A stretch of 64,000 bases of DNA from Edaphobacter sp. 4G125. Its GTDB lineage: Bacteria > Acidobacteriota > Terriglobia > Terriglobales > Acidobacteriaceae. The stretch spans positions 858,501 through 922,500 of the forward strand of contig NZ_CP060393.1 in the NCBI RefSeq assembly GCF_014274685.1, in the 5' to 3' direction. Shown one piece after another: positions 21,401 through 29,975 of the stretch. A program made the position numbers and the translations under genes. Under the pieces are notes generated by a model. It was not told the origin of the DNA and did no database searches. It saw only the letters and a list, made by a program, of their open reading frames with translations. Positions within the stretch are counted from its first letter, which is position 1. Each line of letters begins with the position of its first letter.

Positions 21401-22074
21401 TGAAGTATGGCCCGCAGGTCAGTCTTATTGGTCACTTCTACTCGGCAGCAGCGACTGATCTGAACTTGGATAACGGTGGAATTAGTGGTGACTCTACGGC
21501 AGGTATCTTTATGTCTGACGTCACGGGCGATGGAACAATTGGCGACCTCGTCCCTGGAACGAATCCCGGCTACTTCATGCATGAGTATAAGGGTAATAAC
21601 CTTAACAAACTGATTAACCAGTACAACGCTACCCATGCTGGGCAGATGACGCCCGCAGGTCAAGCGCTTGTAAATGCAGGACTCTTTACCCCGGCACAGC
21701 TTTCGCAGCTCCAGGCGGTTCAGCAGCCAATTGCTCCAGTAGCTGAAGCCCGTGGACCAGAAAATGCATTTTATCGCAACCTTGACGTTAGCTTTGCGTA
21801 CCCGATTCATTTGAGTCGGTTACGTGAAGGCATGTCCTTGGTTCCAGCAATTGCGTTCTACAATATTGGAAACTTCTCCAACTTCAAGAACTACAACAAC
21901 GGAACTCTTGCCAATACGACGACTGCATCAGGGGGAGCTGCGGCATTGAGTGGCTTGCTTAACGGTCCGAATACTTTCGCAGATCACGATCTGAATCGCT
22001 CACAGCGTGGATCGGGTACGTCGAATATTGGCGGACCTCGTACAACGGAGTTTCAGTTGAAGCTGAACTTCTAA
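18469..22074 (+). CDS. Oar-like TonB-dependent receptor
   Basis: 1201 residues. A signal peptide (MKKLFGLAMMLLAVVSLGFG) is followed by a carboxypeptidase-regulatory-like domain (about 30-110, DSSGAVVPNAKITI, then GYYSVGPLTSGNYQVTV), a plug carrying VNGRNFLDLAQIEPGV and RILLDGQDITDET, and a barrel of some 900 residues ending FQLKLNF. It is an outer-membrane importer or exporter for large substrates powered by TonB; the substrate is unknown. It is monocistronic, closed by a strong terminator at 22105. It is a distant paralogue of the receptor at 14612 and transcribed divergently from it. Confidence 0.93.
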   Translation: MKKLFGLAMMLLAVVSLGFGQVISTNGGAIQGSITDSSGAVVPNAKITIKNADTGFTRSLTTDAAGYYSVGPLTSGNYQVTVASEGFQTLTTKTVVRTGTATSGNFKLSIGSSSVTVEVDAGTVQVNTEQAGVSDVITKQQIDSLPVNGRNFLDLAQIEPGVILQSGESFDPTKAGYSAISISGVSGRTTRILLDGQDITDETVGTTIFNVSQGSIGDFQLNRSTQDVSGDVTSTGQVLVSTNSGTNAFHGQAFYYFQDHNALFARTAGGLDTPFQRNQFGGSIGGPIIKDKLFFFGNSERIKQESPVSITMAPVFSAIQAAHPSIPSPYRETYSTVRLDYNGPFHGHYFVRGNYNVNLSSSNFGAGYQIYNNRDNTPGLAGGADFATGHFTHSFRASYEKFHNLLVDGTTGNSSVYNGFPGLNFRLASAGLYSGPNVDAPQNTYQSDKQFRYDGSWTKGTHNIRYGYSMNRILGGGFASFFGLAPRATMTAATLLANCGNVAGAGPCASDPLNGYSLSRVTLGNGEGFFTENPGFKLPGGGTEDWRQGAYIADSWKITPSFTLTAGIRWSVDTNRANQDLPTPLCSDVDPSLPSPCSGNQPLLDQFQAGFGKKIHQPWTNFGPQIGFAFSPGDHKTVYRGAFGIFYENDVFNNTTNARAGLITKGLFNNFTSICGGTTTLTLPDGSVVTGDGGVSIATLCSQPLSQSGQHFINIQKTYQAATAAAGPASNPNYVGNTLTIANVYGAPYRTPYAEQWNAGIQREIVRGGVLSVDYVHNSTLKITQQIDVNHVGAARTLNKANATAAITATANSYATSSGATPCAGMSGSNAINCVISSGGTIVDFAHNGLDSGNTFLGSNPAAYAGKPGAAFPGINPLLGQGLFLLPAGRSGYDALQVVFRQQAAHPAPGIVSSNLQISYSLSRIVSTANPGINNGNTGVGDQFFSSPSYDYDHPTQYMGRNGLDHTHQISFGGSATLKYGPQVSLIGHFYSAAATDLNLDNGGISGDSTAGIFMSDVTGDGTIGDLVPGTNPGYFMHEYKGNNLNKLINQYNATHAGQMTPAGQALVNAGLFTPAQLSQLQAVQQPIAPVAEARGPENAFYRNLDVSFAYPIHLSRLREGMSLVPAIAFYNIGNFSNFKNYNNGTLANTTTASGGAAALSGLLNGPNTFADHDLNRSQRGSGTSNIGGPRTTEFQLKLNF

Positions 22075-22104
22075 CCTGATTCTTTAGTAAACCCTCTTAT
22101 TGAG

Positions 22105-22137
22105 GCGGCGGAGAGCATTGCTCTCCGCCGCTTTTTT
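22105..22137 (+). terminator. rho-independent terminator
   Basis: A perfect 11-base stem (GCGGCGGAGAG at 22105-22115, CTCTCCGCCGC at 22121-22131), five-base loop and TTTTTT, 30 bases after the stop of the second Oar-like receptor. Confidence 0.95.
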
Positions 22138-22582
22138 GTGTGAAGAGACATATGGAAGCGGAAAATTTGTGCGGGTATCGAATAGGCGACTGAGTTTGTC
22201 GCATATTTATCTTGATATAGGACTGATATTGTCTTATATTCAAAAATATCAGGAATTACTGAGAGATTTCGAGGGTTCTGCTGGATGGGCTCTGGGATTT
22301 TTCAGGCAGTACTGAAGCGAAGTGGAGAGGCAGATTCCTGCGGGTTGTTCTCCTGGCAAGGATCTGAGCACTGGAAGATCTGGGCACTGACTGTCGATGA
22401 CAGCAGCCTGATTTTAGGAGTGTGTTGAGGCGAATCAACGAAACTCCTCCCCGCCATTTGCTTCCATTTTCAGTCGTGAAGTCGCTGTCGCGCGAGAAGG
22501 TCGCGAGAACGGCGTCGAGCGGTTATTGCCCCTTCGTGCGCTTTTTTCGGGTGCGGAGGCCTAGAGAGTCGGAGAAGGAACG
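22138..22582. other. upstream region of the siderophore receptor
   Basis: No gene seen. An AT-rich island at 22200-22260 contains a perfect 8-base inverted repeat CTGATATT (22223-22230) / AATATCAG (22245-22252). It is a possible operator for iron control but not a recognisable Fur consensus. The rest is GC-rich and featureless. Confidence 0.35.
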
Positions 22583-25174
22583 ATGAAGAAGGGTGCGAGA
22601 AGAGAGCGGCGGAGGCGTCAGTTTGCGACGTCAAAGAACTGGCTGGCGGTGGGGACCCTGGCGGCAACGGTGATGGGGGTGGGCCGGCAGTCGCAGGCAG
22701 CAGTGAGCGGAAGCGAGAGCGCGTCGTCGGCGGGTGCTCCAGCGGCTGCGAACCTTCCAGTGAAGAGGATCACTATTGCTGCTGGAAGCCTGGAAGATGC
22801 TCTGAAGGCCTATGAGCAGGCGACGGGCCTTCATGTAAAGGTGAATCTTCCGGATGGAACGCTGGCAGGGTTTCAGACGAAGGGTGCGTCGGGACTCTTC
22901 TCGGAAGAAGAGGCGATGCGCCATCTGCTGTCGGGCACAGGACTGAGCTATCGTCGCGAAGGCGGAGACATTGTTATTGAACTGCGTGCGAATGACTCGG
23001 TCGATGTTTCTACTTCGCCGAACTCAATTGAGCTGGGACAGTTCACGGAAACGCTGACCGACACTCCGCAGACGGTGAATGTGGTTCCGCAGTTCATCAT
23101 GCAGGAGCAGGCGGTAACGACGCTGCGGGACAGTCTGCGAAATGTTCCGGGCATCAGCATTGCAGCGGGTGAGGCGGGTGCGCAGGGAGACAACCTGACG
23201 ATCCGTGGATTTTCAGCGCGCAACGATATGTTTATCGATGGCATTCGTGACTTCGGCTCGTATTATCGCGACTCGTTCAACTACGAGTCGGTTCAGGTGC
23301 TGCAAGGGCCCGCGGGTGTGGAATTTGGACGTGGATCGACGGGTGGTGTGATCAATCAGGAATCGAAGTTTCCAGCCGATCATGAGTTCATTCGTGGATC
23401 TCTGCAGCTTGGCACGAATGCGATGAGAAGACTGACGGCGGATGTAAATGAGCCGTTAGACAACATTGCTCCGGGAACAGCGCTTCGGCTGAATGTGATG
23501 GGAATGCAGTCGAATGTGGCGCAGCGAGACTATGCAGAGACAAAGCGATATGGCATTGCTCCGGCGATTGCGTTTGGACTGCATCGAGCGACGCATGGAG
23601 ACATTACGTATCTGCATGAGGCTGAAGACAGCGTTCCGGACTATGGTCTGCCGTACTTCGGTGTCCAGACGGCAAAGGTCAATCGCAAGACGTTTTATGG
23701 ATATGCGCATGAGAGCTATCTGAAGACGACCCCGGATATTGTGACGGGGAGAATCGAACACGACTTTACGAATGGGTTGATTCTGCGGTCAACGGTGCGG
23801 TGGGGAAATTATCCGCGCGATCTCCGAGTCGTGGAGCCGCAAATCAATACGGTGCCAACGTACTCGGTGGTGAATGGAGTTGGCATGGCGACGTGTTCGC
23901 CGACGGCTGCGACTCCCTGCTACAGCATGAATACTCCGCTGAGCAATGTTAAGGTGCGCCGCGCCATTATTGCCCGGAATGCAACCGAAGATATTTTGTG
24001 GGACCAGACGCAGGCGATTGCCCGGCTGAAGGTCAAGAACATTGAGAACAACTTTGTCGTGACCATTGAAGGGGGACGGGAGCGTTCGCGTCCCCGTAGC
24101 CTCAGCTATGCGGCGACGATTTTTACTCCGGCGATCAATCCCAGCGCAGAGGATCTTCTCCCGGCGGCAACATCGGTTGGCGCACGCACGTATGTGACTT
24201 CGAATGCATATGGCGTCTCAGGCATGGACACGCTGAAGCTTACGCAGTGGTTGCAGCTTTCCGGTGGTGTGCGGTTCGATTACTTCAACACTACGGTCGA
24301 TCCGACAGCGACGAGCCCGAAGGTTTCGCAGCTGATTCAGCAGCCAACGTATCGCGGCGCAATTGTGATCAAACCAGCACGCAACGGTAGCGTGTACTTC
24401 GATTACGGGACTTCGTTCAATCCCGCAGCGGAGTCACTTTCGCTGAGTGCTAACAATGCTCTGCAGGACCCTCAGGAGAACGAGACCTATGAGGTCGGTA
24501 CGAAGTGGGACCTGTTGAACGACAAGTTGAACCTGAACGGAGCTTACTTCCGTACGAATAAGTCAAACGTGTATGAGACGAATCCTGTGGATACAACGCA
24601 GGTGTTGAATGTTGGTAACCAGCGGGTGCAGGGAATCCAGGTTGGTGCACTGGGCCACATGGCGTCGCACTTTGACCTGATCGTGGGGTATGCGTATCTG
24701 AATGGCATCGTGACCAATAGTGTCTTGAATGCGTCGCCTTTCAGCTCGTTGTTCAAGCCGAACGATCCAGTGTTTGGGATTTATCCGTACTTCATTTCGC
24801 CAAATAATTTTCCACTGGCGAATGTTCCTAGAAACTCGGGCAATCTATGGGTAACGCACAATCTTCCGTGGCGGTTTGTGGGAGGCTTTGGAGGGAACTT
24901 TGTCGGACCGCGCCGGGCCAGTTCAACGGCGATGGTTGCTGTTCCGCAGACAAGTGCTGCTACTCCGGTTCTTGCGACTCCGCTGGCGTTCAAGTCGATC
25001 AATGGTTATTGGACGTTCAATGCGATGCTGCGCAGGCCCATCAGCGACCGGTTGGAGTTTCAGGCAAACCTGATGAACCTGACAAATAAGTTTTTCATCG
25101 ATCAACCGCATCCGAATCACTTGATTCCTGGCGAGGGATTCAATGCACAGTTCGGATTCAATGCACACTTCTAA
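22583..25174 (+). CDS. TonB-dependent siderophore receptor with STN domain
   Basis: 863 residues. After a basic lead and signal segment comes a secretin/TonB short N-terminal (STN) domain (about 55-135, RITIAAGSLEDALKAYEQAT), which in FecA/FpvA-type receptors passes the ligand signal to an anti-sigma factor. The plug follows (about 155-270, TIRGFSARNDMFIDGIRD, EFGRGSTGGVINQ), then a 22-strand barrel ending FGFNAHF. It resembles FhuE/FpvA ferric-siderophore receptors. GAAGGA lies just before the ATG. No sigma/anti-sigma pair is nearby, so signalling through STN is uncertain. The next gene is a PiuC-like hydroxylase, a common partner. Confidence 0.93.
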   Translation: MKKGARRERRRRQFATSKNWLAVGTLAATVMGVGRQSQAAVSGSESASSAGAPAAANLPVKRITIAAGSLEDALKAYEQATGLHVKVNLPDGTLAGFQTKGASGLFSEEEAMRHLLSGTGLSYRREGGDIVIELRANDSVDVSTSPNSIELGQFTETLTDTPQTVNVVPQFIMQEQAVTTLRDSLRNVPGISIAAGEAGAQGDNLTIRGFSARNDMFIDGIRDFGSYYRDSFNYESVQVLQGPAGVEFGRGSTGGVINQESKFPADHEFIRGSLQLGTNAMRRLTADVNEPLDNIAPGTALRLNVMGMQSNVAQRDYAETKRYGIAPAIAFGLHRATHGDITYLHEAEDSVPDYGLPYFGVQTAKVNRKTFYGYAHESYLKTTPDIVTGRIEHDFTNGLILRSTVRWGNYPRDLRVVEPQINTVPTYSVVNGVGMATCSPTAATPCYSMNTPLSNVKVRRAIIARNATEDILWDQTQAIARLKVKNIENNFVVTIEGGRERSRPRSLSYAATIFTPAINPSAEDLLPAATSVGARTYVTSNAYGVSGMDTLKLTQWLQLSGGVRFDYFNTTVDPTATSPKVSQLIQQPTYRGAIVIKPARNGSVYFDYGTSFNPAAESLSLSANNALQDPQENETYEVGTKWDLLNDKLNLNGAYFRTNKSNVYETNPVDTTQVLNVGNQRVQGIQVGALGHMASHFDLIVGYAYLNGIVTNSVLNASPFSSLFKPNDPVFGIYPYFISPNNFPLANVPRNSGNLWVTHNLPWRFVGGFGGNFVGPRRASSTAMVAVPQTSAATPVLATPLAFKSINGYWTFNAMLRRPISDRLEFQANLMNLTNKFFIDQPHPNHLIPGEGFNAQFGFNAHF

Positions 25175-25191
25175 GGTCGGGTGGACGATGA

Positions 25192-25232
25192 GGCAGAGGA
25201 GGGATTGTCTCCCCCTTCTCTGCCATTTTCTT
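25192..25232 (+). terminator. imperfect terminator hairpin
   Basis: GGCAGAG (25192-25198) pairs with CTCTGCC (25218-25224), with partial GGG/CCC pairing inside, followed by attttcttt. It lies between the siderophore receptor and the hydroxylase gene, so it may only partly uncouple them. Confidence 0.55.
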
Positions 25233-25268
25233 TGTGTGACGTAGTCCTAAATTTGGATAGGATTTCTT

Positions 25269-25949
25269 ATGCTGATTACGATTCCTGACGTACTGAGTGC
25301 AGCGGAAGTAGCGCAGATGCGGGCAAAGCTCGATGCGACGAACTGGGTGGATGGCAAGGTGACGGCGGGTTACCAGGCGCAGCGTGTTAAAGAGAATGAA
25401 CAACTTCCAGAGACTTCGCCGCTTGCGCAGGAATTGGGTGATCTTGTGTTGAAGGGACTCGCACGATCGCCGATGTTTATGTCGGCGGCGCTCCCGTTGC
25501 GGGTGTTTCCGCCGATGTTTAACCGCTATCGCGGTGGGGGGAAGTTCGGGACACATGTGGATACGGCGATCCGGCAGCAGGTGACGACGGGGCAGAGAAT
25601 CCGCACGGATATTTCCGCGACGTTATTTCTTACGCCGCCGGAAGATTATGACGGCGGAGAATTAGTTGTCGAGGACACATACGGAACGCACAGCGTGAAG
25701 CTGCCGATAGGCCATATGGTGTTGTATCCAGCGACCAGTCTGCATCGCGTGGAGCCGGTAACACGAGGGGCACGGGTCTCGAGCTTCTTCTGGATTCAGA
25801 GCATGATTCGCACAGATGCAGATCGCGCGATGCTGTTCGAACTGGACCAGACAATACAGCGGCTAGCAGTGGAGCTTCCGGGGAGCCCATTAGGAGTGAA
25901 TCTTACGGGGGTGTATCACAATCTATTGCGGCGTTGGGCTGAGATGTAG
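25269..25949 (+). CDS. PiuC-like Fe(II)/2-oxoglutarate (PKHD-type) hydroxylase
   Basis: 226 residues, the normal size of the PiuC/YbiX family. The iron triad is visible: His96 and Asp98 in FGTHVDTAI, and His159 in SLHRVEPV. Arg169 binds 2-oxoglutarate, and DYDGGEL is the family strand. These cytosolic oxygenases are regularly encoded next to TonB siderophore receptors (as in fiu-ybiX) and are induced by low iron. The substrate is unknown. The neighbouring receptor supports the iron link. Confidence 0.92.
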   Translation: MLITIPDVLSAAEVAQMRAKLDATNWVDGKVTAGYQAQRVKENEQLPETSPLAQELGDLVLKGLARSPMFMSAALPLRVFPPMFNRYRGGGKFGTHVDTAIRQQVTTGQRIRTDISATLFLTPPEDYDGGELVVEDTYGTHSVKLPIGHMVLYPATSLHRVEPVTRGARVSSFFWIQSMIRTDADRAMLFELDQTIQRLAVELPGSPLGVNLTGVYHNLLRRWAEM

Positions 25950-25990
25950 AAGAAGATTCCTTCGCTACGTTGCGGAATGACAAACCACGA
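25950..25990. repeat. dispersed intergenic repeat, copy 4
   Basis: A short copy (gattccttcgctacgttgcg followed by gaatgacaaa) of the element seen at 787, 4230 and 11522, between two convergent genes. Confidence 0.45.
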
Positions 25991-25995
25991 CGACG

Positions 25996-28287
25996 CTATG
26001 ATTCTTGTTCTGACAGCTGCTGCGGCTCTTCGAAATGTGGCAGGAAGAGTGAGAAGACCGTGCCATGGTGGATAGCGTGCTGTGTACTGCGCAGCGTCAG
26101 CTTCCCCTGATGACGTTTGACGATGCCGGAGGAGATCCAGAGTCCCAGGCCCGTGCCGTTGAGATCCTTCGTGGTATAGAAGGGTTCGAAGATGCGAGCA
26201 CGAACCGCAGGGGACATCCCGTAGCCGGTATCGGCGATTGTGATACGAATTCCCTTGTGTCCGTTGCGTTGATCTGTGGCATGGTGCGCCCGGATGATTA
26301 GTCTTCCTCCCTGGCGCATGGCATCGATTGCATTCGCAATCAGGTTGTTGAGAACCTGGCGAATGTCGTTTTCAAAACAGAGAATGGGCTGTGAGGTTGC
26401 ATACAGCGTTTTGACCACGATGCCGGAGTTGAGAAGACGGCCGTGATAAAGATTCAGCACTGCATCGATAAGGTCTTTGGCGGTGACCCATGTTGCGCTG
26501 ACTGCCTGACGATGGAAGCGAAGGGTCTGGGTTGCAATCTGGCAGACGCGTGAGAGTTCACTTTGAGCAGTGTGAACGTAGCCTGCGAGACTGGGCGGAA
26601 GATCGTTGGAGGATTGGATGAGATACAGAAGATTGGTGATGGCCTCGAGTGGGTTATTGATCTCGTGTGAGATAGAGCTTGCGAGCCTGCCAACAGCAGC
26701 GAGCTTTTCACTCTGAATGAGAGCCCGTTCCGCTTTCTTTTGATGTGTCATCTCCTGAATGACGGCTGCTATTGCCTCAACCTGTCCATCTGAGCCATGA
26801 ACAGGAGCGTAGTTTACGTTCCAGAAACGATGTTCTCCAGGACGTGTAGGAAGCACTCCCTCAAAGAGGTGATTGCGAACGGCTCCACCGGAGGCGACCT
26901 GACGAAAGAGATCTTCGATTCCATCGAGTGGGGCGATTTCGGTGATGCTTCGCCCAATGATCTGTTCGCGCGATAGACCAATGGTTTCAGCTTGTCTATC
27001 GTTTACGCGGAGATATCGAAATTCAACGGGATCGAACAGGGCGAGGCCAACAGGGGCCGTACGGTAAATGGTTTCCAGCTCGGCGCGCTGGCGTTCGGTT
27101 TCTTCCTGTCGCTGTTGCAGCGTTTCAGCGAATGTCTTGCGATCGGAGATGTCGAGCGCAAGGCCACGCAAACGAATAGCAACTCCGTTAACGATCAGCG
27201 CCTGGCAACGGCACTCAATCCATAGGATGGAGCCATTGGCAGCACGGATGGGGAAATCTGTGACAATCATTTCGCCAGTCTGGCGTGTCTGAAGTAGCAG
27301 TTCATCGATCGCTGTGACGTGCTCGGAGGGAATGAATTTGCGGAAGGCGCGCAGGTCAGGGAGATCAGCGAAGGGATGGCCAAAGACAGGATAGGAACCT
27401 ATTCCGAACGTGATTTTTCCAGTTGAAAGCTCAACGTCCCAGGTCGCCACTCGGGCGGTTTGTTGGACGATTGAGAGAAGGTCGCGCTGTTGCAGGAGAG
27501 CCTGGTCCGCTTTGCGGCGCGTAGTGATATCGCGAAAGAAGATCACGACTCCGTCATCAGAAGGTCGAATCTGAATCGAGAGCCAGAGATTGAGAGGCTC
27601 GGGATAAAAATCTTCGAAATCACTGGCAATGCCATCGCACATGGCGCGATCGTAATGATGGCGAAACTGGTCGGAGGATGCAGGGAACTCATGCCATATT
27701 TTCTTGCCGAGGAGGTCTCCTTTGGCAGAGAGCATCTGGCGCGCGCGGCGATTGAGGAAGGTAAAGGTCTCTTCGCGGTTTACGCTGACGACTGCATCCG
27801 TAGTCGCCTCAAGTACCTGTAGGAGCTGACGGGATGCGACATCACGAAGGAGTTCTGCTCCTTTACGGTCGGTGATGTCATGCAGAACAAGAGAGATTCC
27901 GTCAGAGAAGGGAAGGATGTGGATCTCTAGCCAGATATCGCGGCGCCTGCTGAAATATTCCAAATAGGCTGGGATGCGGGCGTGCATAACGGAGCGGGAG
28001 ATATGCTCGAGATCGGTGCCGACGAGATCTGGGAATATCGTCCAAAGGATATCTGTTTGGATATGCCTGGGATGGATATCGAGAATTCTGCGGCTCTCCG
28101 GATTGGCGAAAGTGATCTGCCATGCACGATTGATGCAGAGAATACCTGCGGGAATCTGGAGCAACAGGCGAGAGAGATCGTCGCTGCGCATGTCATCCTG
28201 TCGTCTTCCGATGCTCTGTCTGCGGGAGAAGCTATCGTCCGGGATGACATTTGGATTCGACATGATTTCGTGTTGGTCACTGATCAT
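25996..28287 (-). CDS. multi-PAS sensor histidine kinase
   Basis: About 763 residues. Four consecutive PAS domains can be traced, each ending in the DITDRK / DITTRR / DISDRK / MTHQKK type link. Then come HisKA with the phospho-His in ASSISHEINNPLEAIT and HATPase_c with the N box (NNLIANAIDAM), G1 (DTGYGMS), F (FEPFYTTK) and G2 (GTGLGLWI). There are no transmembrane helices, so it is a soluble sensor. No response regulator is adjacent, so its partner is unknown. The start is uncertain: this ATG lies 19 bases after the upstream stop, and a TTG at 28323 would overlap that gene. It is probably co-transcribed with yceH. Confidence 0.9.
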   Translation of the reverse strand: MISDQHEIMSNPNVIPDDSFSRRQSIGRRQDDMRSDDLSRLLLQIPAGILCINRAWQITFANPESRRILDIHPRHIQTDILWTIFPDLVGTDLEHISRSVMHARIPAYLEYFSRRRDIWLEIHILPFSDGISLVLHDITDRKGAELLRDVASRQLLQVLEATTDAVVSVNREETFTFLNRRARQMLSAKGDLLGKKIWHEFPASSDQFRHHYDRAMCDGIASDFEDFYPEPLNLWLSIQIRPSDDGVVIFFRDITTRRKADQALLQQRDLLSIVQQTARVATWDVELSTGKITFGIGSYPVFGHPFADLPDLRAFRKFIPSEHVTAIDELLLQTRQTGEMIVTDFPIRAANGSILWIECRCQALIVNGVAIRLRGLALDISDRKTFAETLQQRQEETERQRAELETIYRTAPVGLALFDPVEFRYLRVNDRQAETIGLSREQIIGRSITEIAPLDGIEDLFRQVASGGAVRNHLFEGVLPTRPGEHRFWNVNYAPVHGSDGQVEAIAAVIQEMTHQKKAERALIQSEKLAAVGRLASSISHEINNPLEAITNLLYLIQSSNDLPPSLAGYVHTAQSELSRVCQIATQTLRFHRQAVSATWVTAKDLIDAVLNLYHGRLLNSGIVVKTLYATSQPILCFENDIRQVLNNLIANAIDAMRQGGRLIIRAHHATDQRNGHKGIRITIADTGYGMSPAVRARIFEPFYTTKDLNGTGLGLWISSGIVKRHQGKLTLRSTQHAIHHGTVFSLFLPHFEEPQQLSEQES

Positions 28288-28306
28288 CGCATAGGATGCC
28301 CGAGGA

Positions 28307-28978
28307 TCACGAAGAAGATTCAAGTGTCTGGACGCGCGCCTGGAGCGTGGCCAGCGTTTCGTTGAGATGGTTCAATGCGGATTCCAGCTCGGTGACTCGC
28401 TCAGCAAGAGAAGGAGCATAAGGTGTAGACGATGAAGATGCCACCTGGGGAATCTCGGGAGCTCCAGAGAGCAGGTGAGCATAACGGGACTCGCGTGAGC
28501 CAGGTTGACGGGGAAGCATGACGACGAGCGGCCCCGTAGCGCCAGGGCTGGCAGGCGGCTCGGTGGAGGCTTCGCGTGAGGCCAGCCGATCCAAGGTGGA
28601 CTGCACGGACGAGATGTCGTCGAAGGCATAGAGACGCTCGGAGCGACCGCGAAGTTCGCCCGGAGTCTGCGGACCACGCAGCATCAGAAGGCAGATTACA
28701 GCAGTTTCATCGCGGCGAAGATTAAGGACGGTGCGGGCGCGGTGCTCGTATTTCGGAACTCGAGCGTCATGGACGGTGGTGATAAAGCCTTGATCTTCGA
28801 GTGTATGCAGGGCCTGGCGAACCTCGTCGTCGGTGAGTTCGAGAACCGGGTCGCGGCTGGAGCGTTGATTACAGGCATTAACCAGAGCATTCAACGATAG
28901 AGGGTAGTTTTCTGGTGTAGTGATCTCTTTTTCAATAAGAGAGCCGAGGACTCGGACCTGGACAGCGTCAAGAGACAT
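28307..28978 (-). CDS. YceH family protein (DUF480)
   Basis: 223 residues. The conserved opening VRVLGSLIEKEITTPENYPLSLNAL (residues 8-32 region) and NACNQRSSRDP mark the UPF0502/YceH family of tandem winged-helix proteins. The C-terminal 35 residues form a heptad-like helix (LNETLATLQARVQTLE), probably a coiled coil. The function of the family is not established; DNA binding is inferred from fold. It directly precedes the histidine kinase gene. Confidence 0.9.
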   Translation of the reverse strand: MSLDAVQVRVLGSLIEKEITTPENYPLSLNALVNACNQRSSRDPVLELTDDEVRQALHTLEDQGFITTVHDARVPKYEHRARTVLNLRRDETAVICLLMLRGPQTPGELRGRSERLYAFDDISSVQSTLDRLASREASTEPPASPGATGPLVVMLPRQPGSRESRYAHLLSGAPEIPQVASSSSTPYAPSLAERVTELESALNHLNETLATLQARVQTLESSS

Positions 28979-29190
28979 ATATCTCCATCGTACACAGGGA
29001 TGAGGAATGGAGAGTAAAAGTAACTGGTATAGAAGGGCTTATGCCTGAAACTGAGCTATTTAAAGAAAGGTTACGTAAGGTCTGCTTCTGGAAAGCGGAG
29101 TTCGATAGACTTGAAGGAGGTGAATGGCAATCTGTAAATTGCATTTACGATTGCTCATCTGGCACGGGAAATTACCTCCCAGGAGTAGAG

Positions 29191-29856
29191 ATGGGAAAGA
29201 TAAGCAGGCTGGGCTTGGCCGCAGCTTTCGTAGGGGCGCTTTTTGCGGGACAAAACCATCTGGCCCATGCCAGGGATGTAGATAGCAAAGCCTCTTCCGT
29301 GGGGGAGGAGTATCGGCTACGGCTGCATCACCTGCATACAGGGGAAGACATCGATGTAGTGTATCGAGTGGGAGATACCTATCTGCCCGCAGCGATGGAG
29401 AAGCTGAATTACTTTCTTCGTGATCATCGGACTCAGACAGAGAGCGAATACGATCCGAAGGAATTCGATCTACTGCATTCCCTGATGGAGAAGCTAGGCC
29501 GGCCGGATGGAGTGATTGATATTGTCTGTGGATACCGTACGCCGTGGAGTAATAAGCTGCTGCGTTCCCGGTCACGAAACTCTGGTGTAGCCGAACATAG
29601 CCAGCATATGCAGGCCAAGGCGATTGATATTCGGGTACCCGGAGTGACGACAACAAATCTGCGCGATGCTGCACTCAGTCTTGGTGCAGGAGGCGTGGGA
29701 TATTATCCGGTGAATCAGTTTGTGCATGTGGATGTAGGGCCTGTACGGGAATGGTCCTATGGCCGTGTTAGCCGCCGTCGCGTACAGAGACGATCGATTG
29801 CAAAGTCTACAAGGCGCTTGCCTCATCGTGCCAGCTCCACTGTGACCGGCGAGTAG
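29191..29856 (+). CDS. YcbK/DUF882-like M15-fold peptidase, exported
   Basis: About 221 residues from the ATG with AGGAG five bases upstream and a signal peptide (LGLAAAFVGALFAG). A longer frame from 29041 lacks these signs. The domain (about 45-190) has CGYRTPWSN, then HSQHMQAKAIDIR with His139 and Asp146, and QFVHVD with His179, the zinc ligands of the YcbK/M15 fold. The tail is very basic (SRRRVQRRS). It is likely a periplasmic peptidoglycan cross-link hydrolase or modifier. A terminator-like hairpin and an IS110 element follow. Confidence 0.85.
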   Translation: MGKISRLGLAAAFVGALFAGQNHLAHARDVDSKASSVGEEYRLRLHHLHTGEDIDVVYRVGDTYLPAAMEKLNYFLRDHRTQTESEYDPKEFDLLHSLMEKLGRPDGVIDIVCGYRTPWSNKLLRSRSRNSGVAEHSQHMQAKAIDIRVPGVTTTNLRDAALSLGAGGVGYYPVNQFVHVDVGPVREWSYGRVSRRRVQRRSIAKSTRRLPHRASSTVTGE

Positions 29857-29881
29857 ATTTTGTCTGGAGATAATAAGAGGG

Positions 29882-29897
29882 GCCCCCAGTTGGGGGC
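29882..29897 (+). terminator. terminator-like hairpin after the YcbK-like gene
   Basis: GCCCCC (29882-29887), AGTT loop, GGGGGC (29892-29897), then ttcgttgttt. It lies 25 bases after the stop, but may instead belong to the left end of the IS110 element. Confidence 0.5.
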
Positions 29898-29975
29898 TTC
29901 GTTGTTTAAGTCTGTATGTCTCTGCTCGAGTCGAAGCCCGGCTTCGGTTCTCCTGTAGAGAGGAGGACTTGAGAC

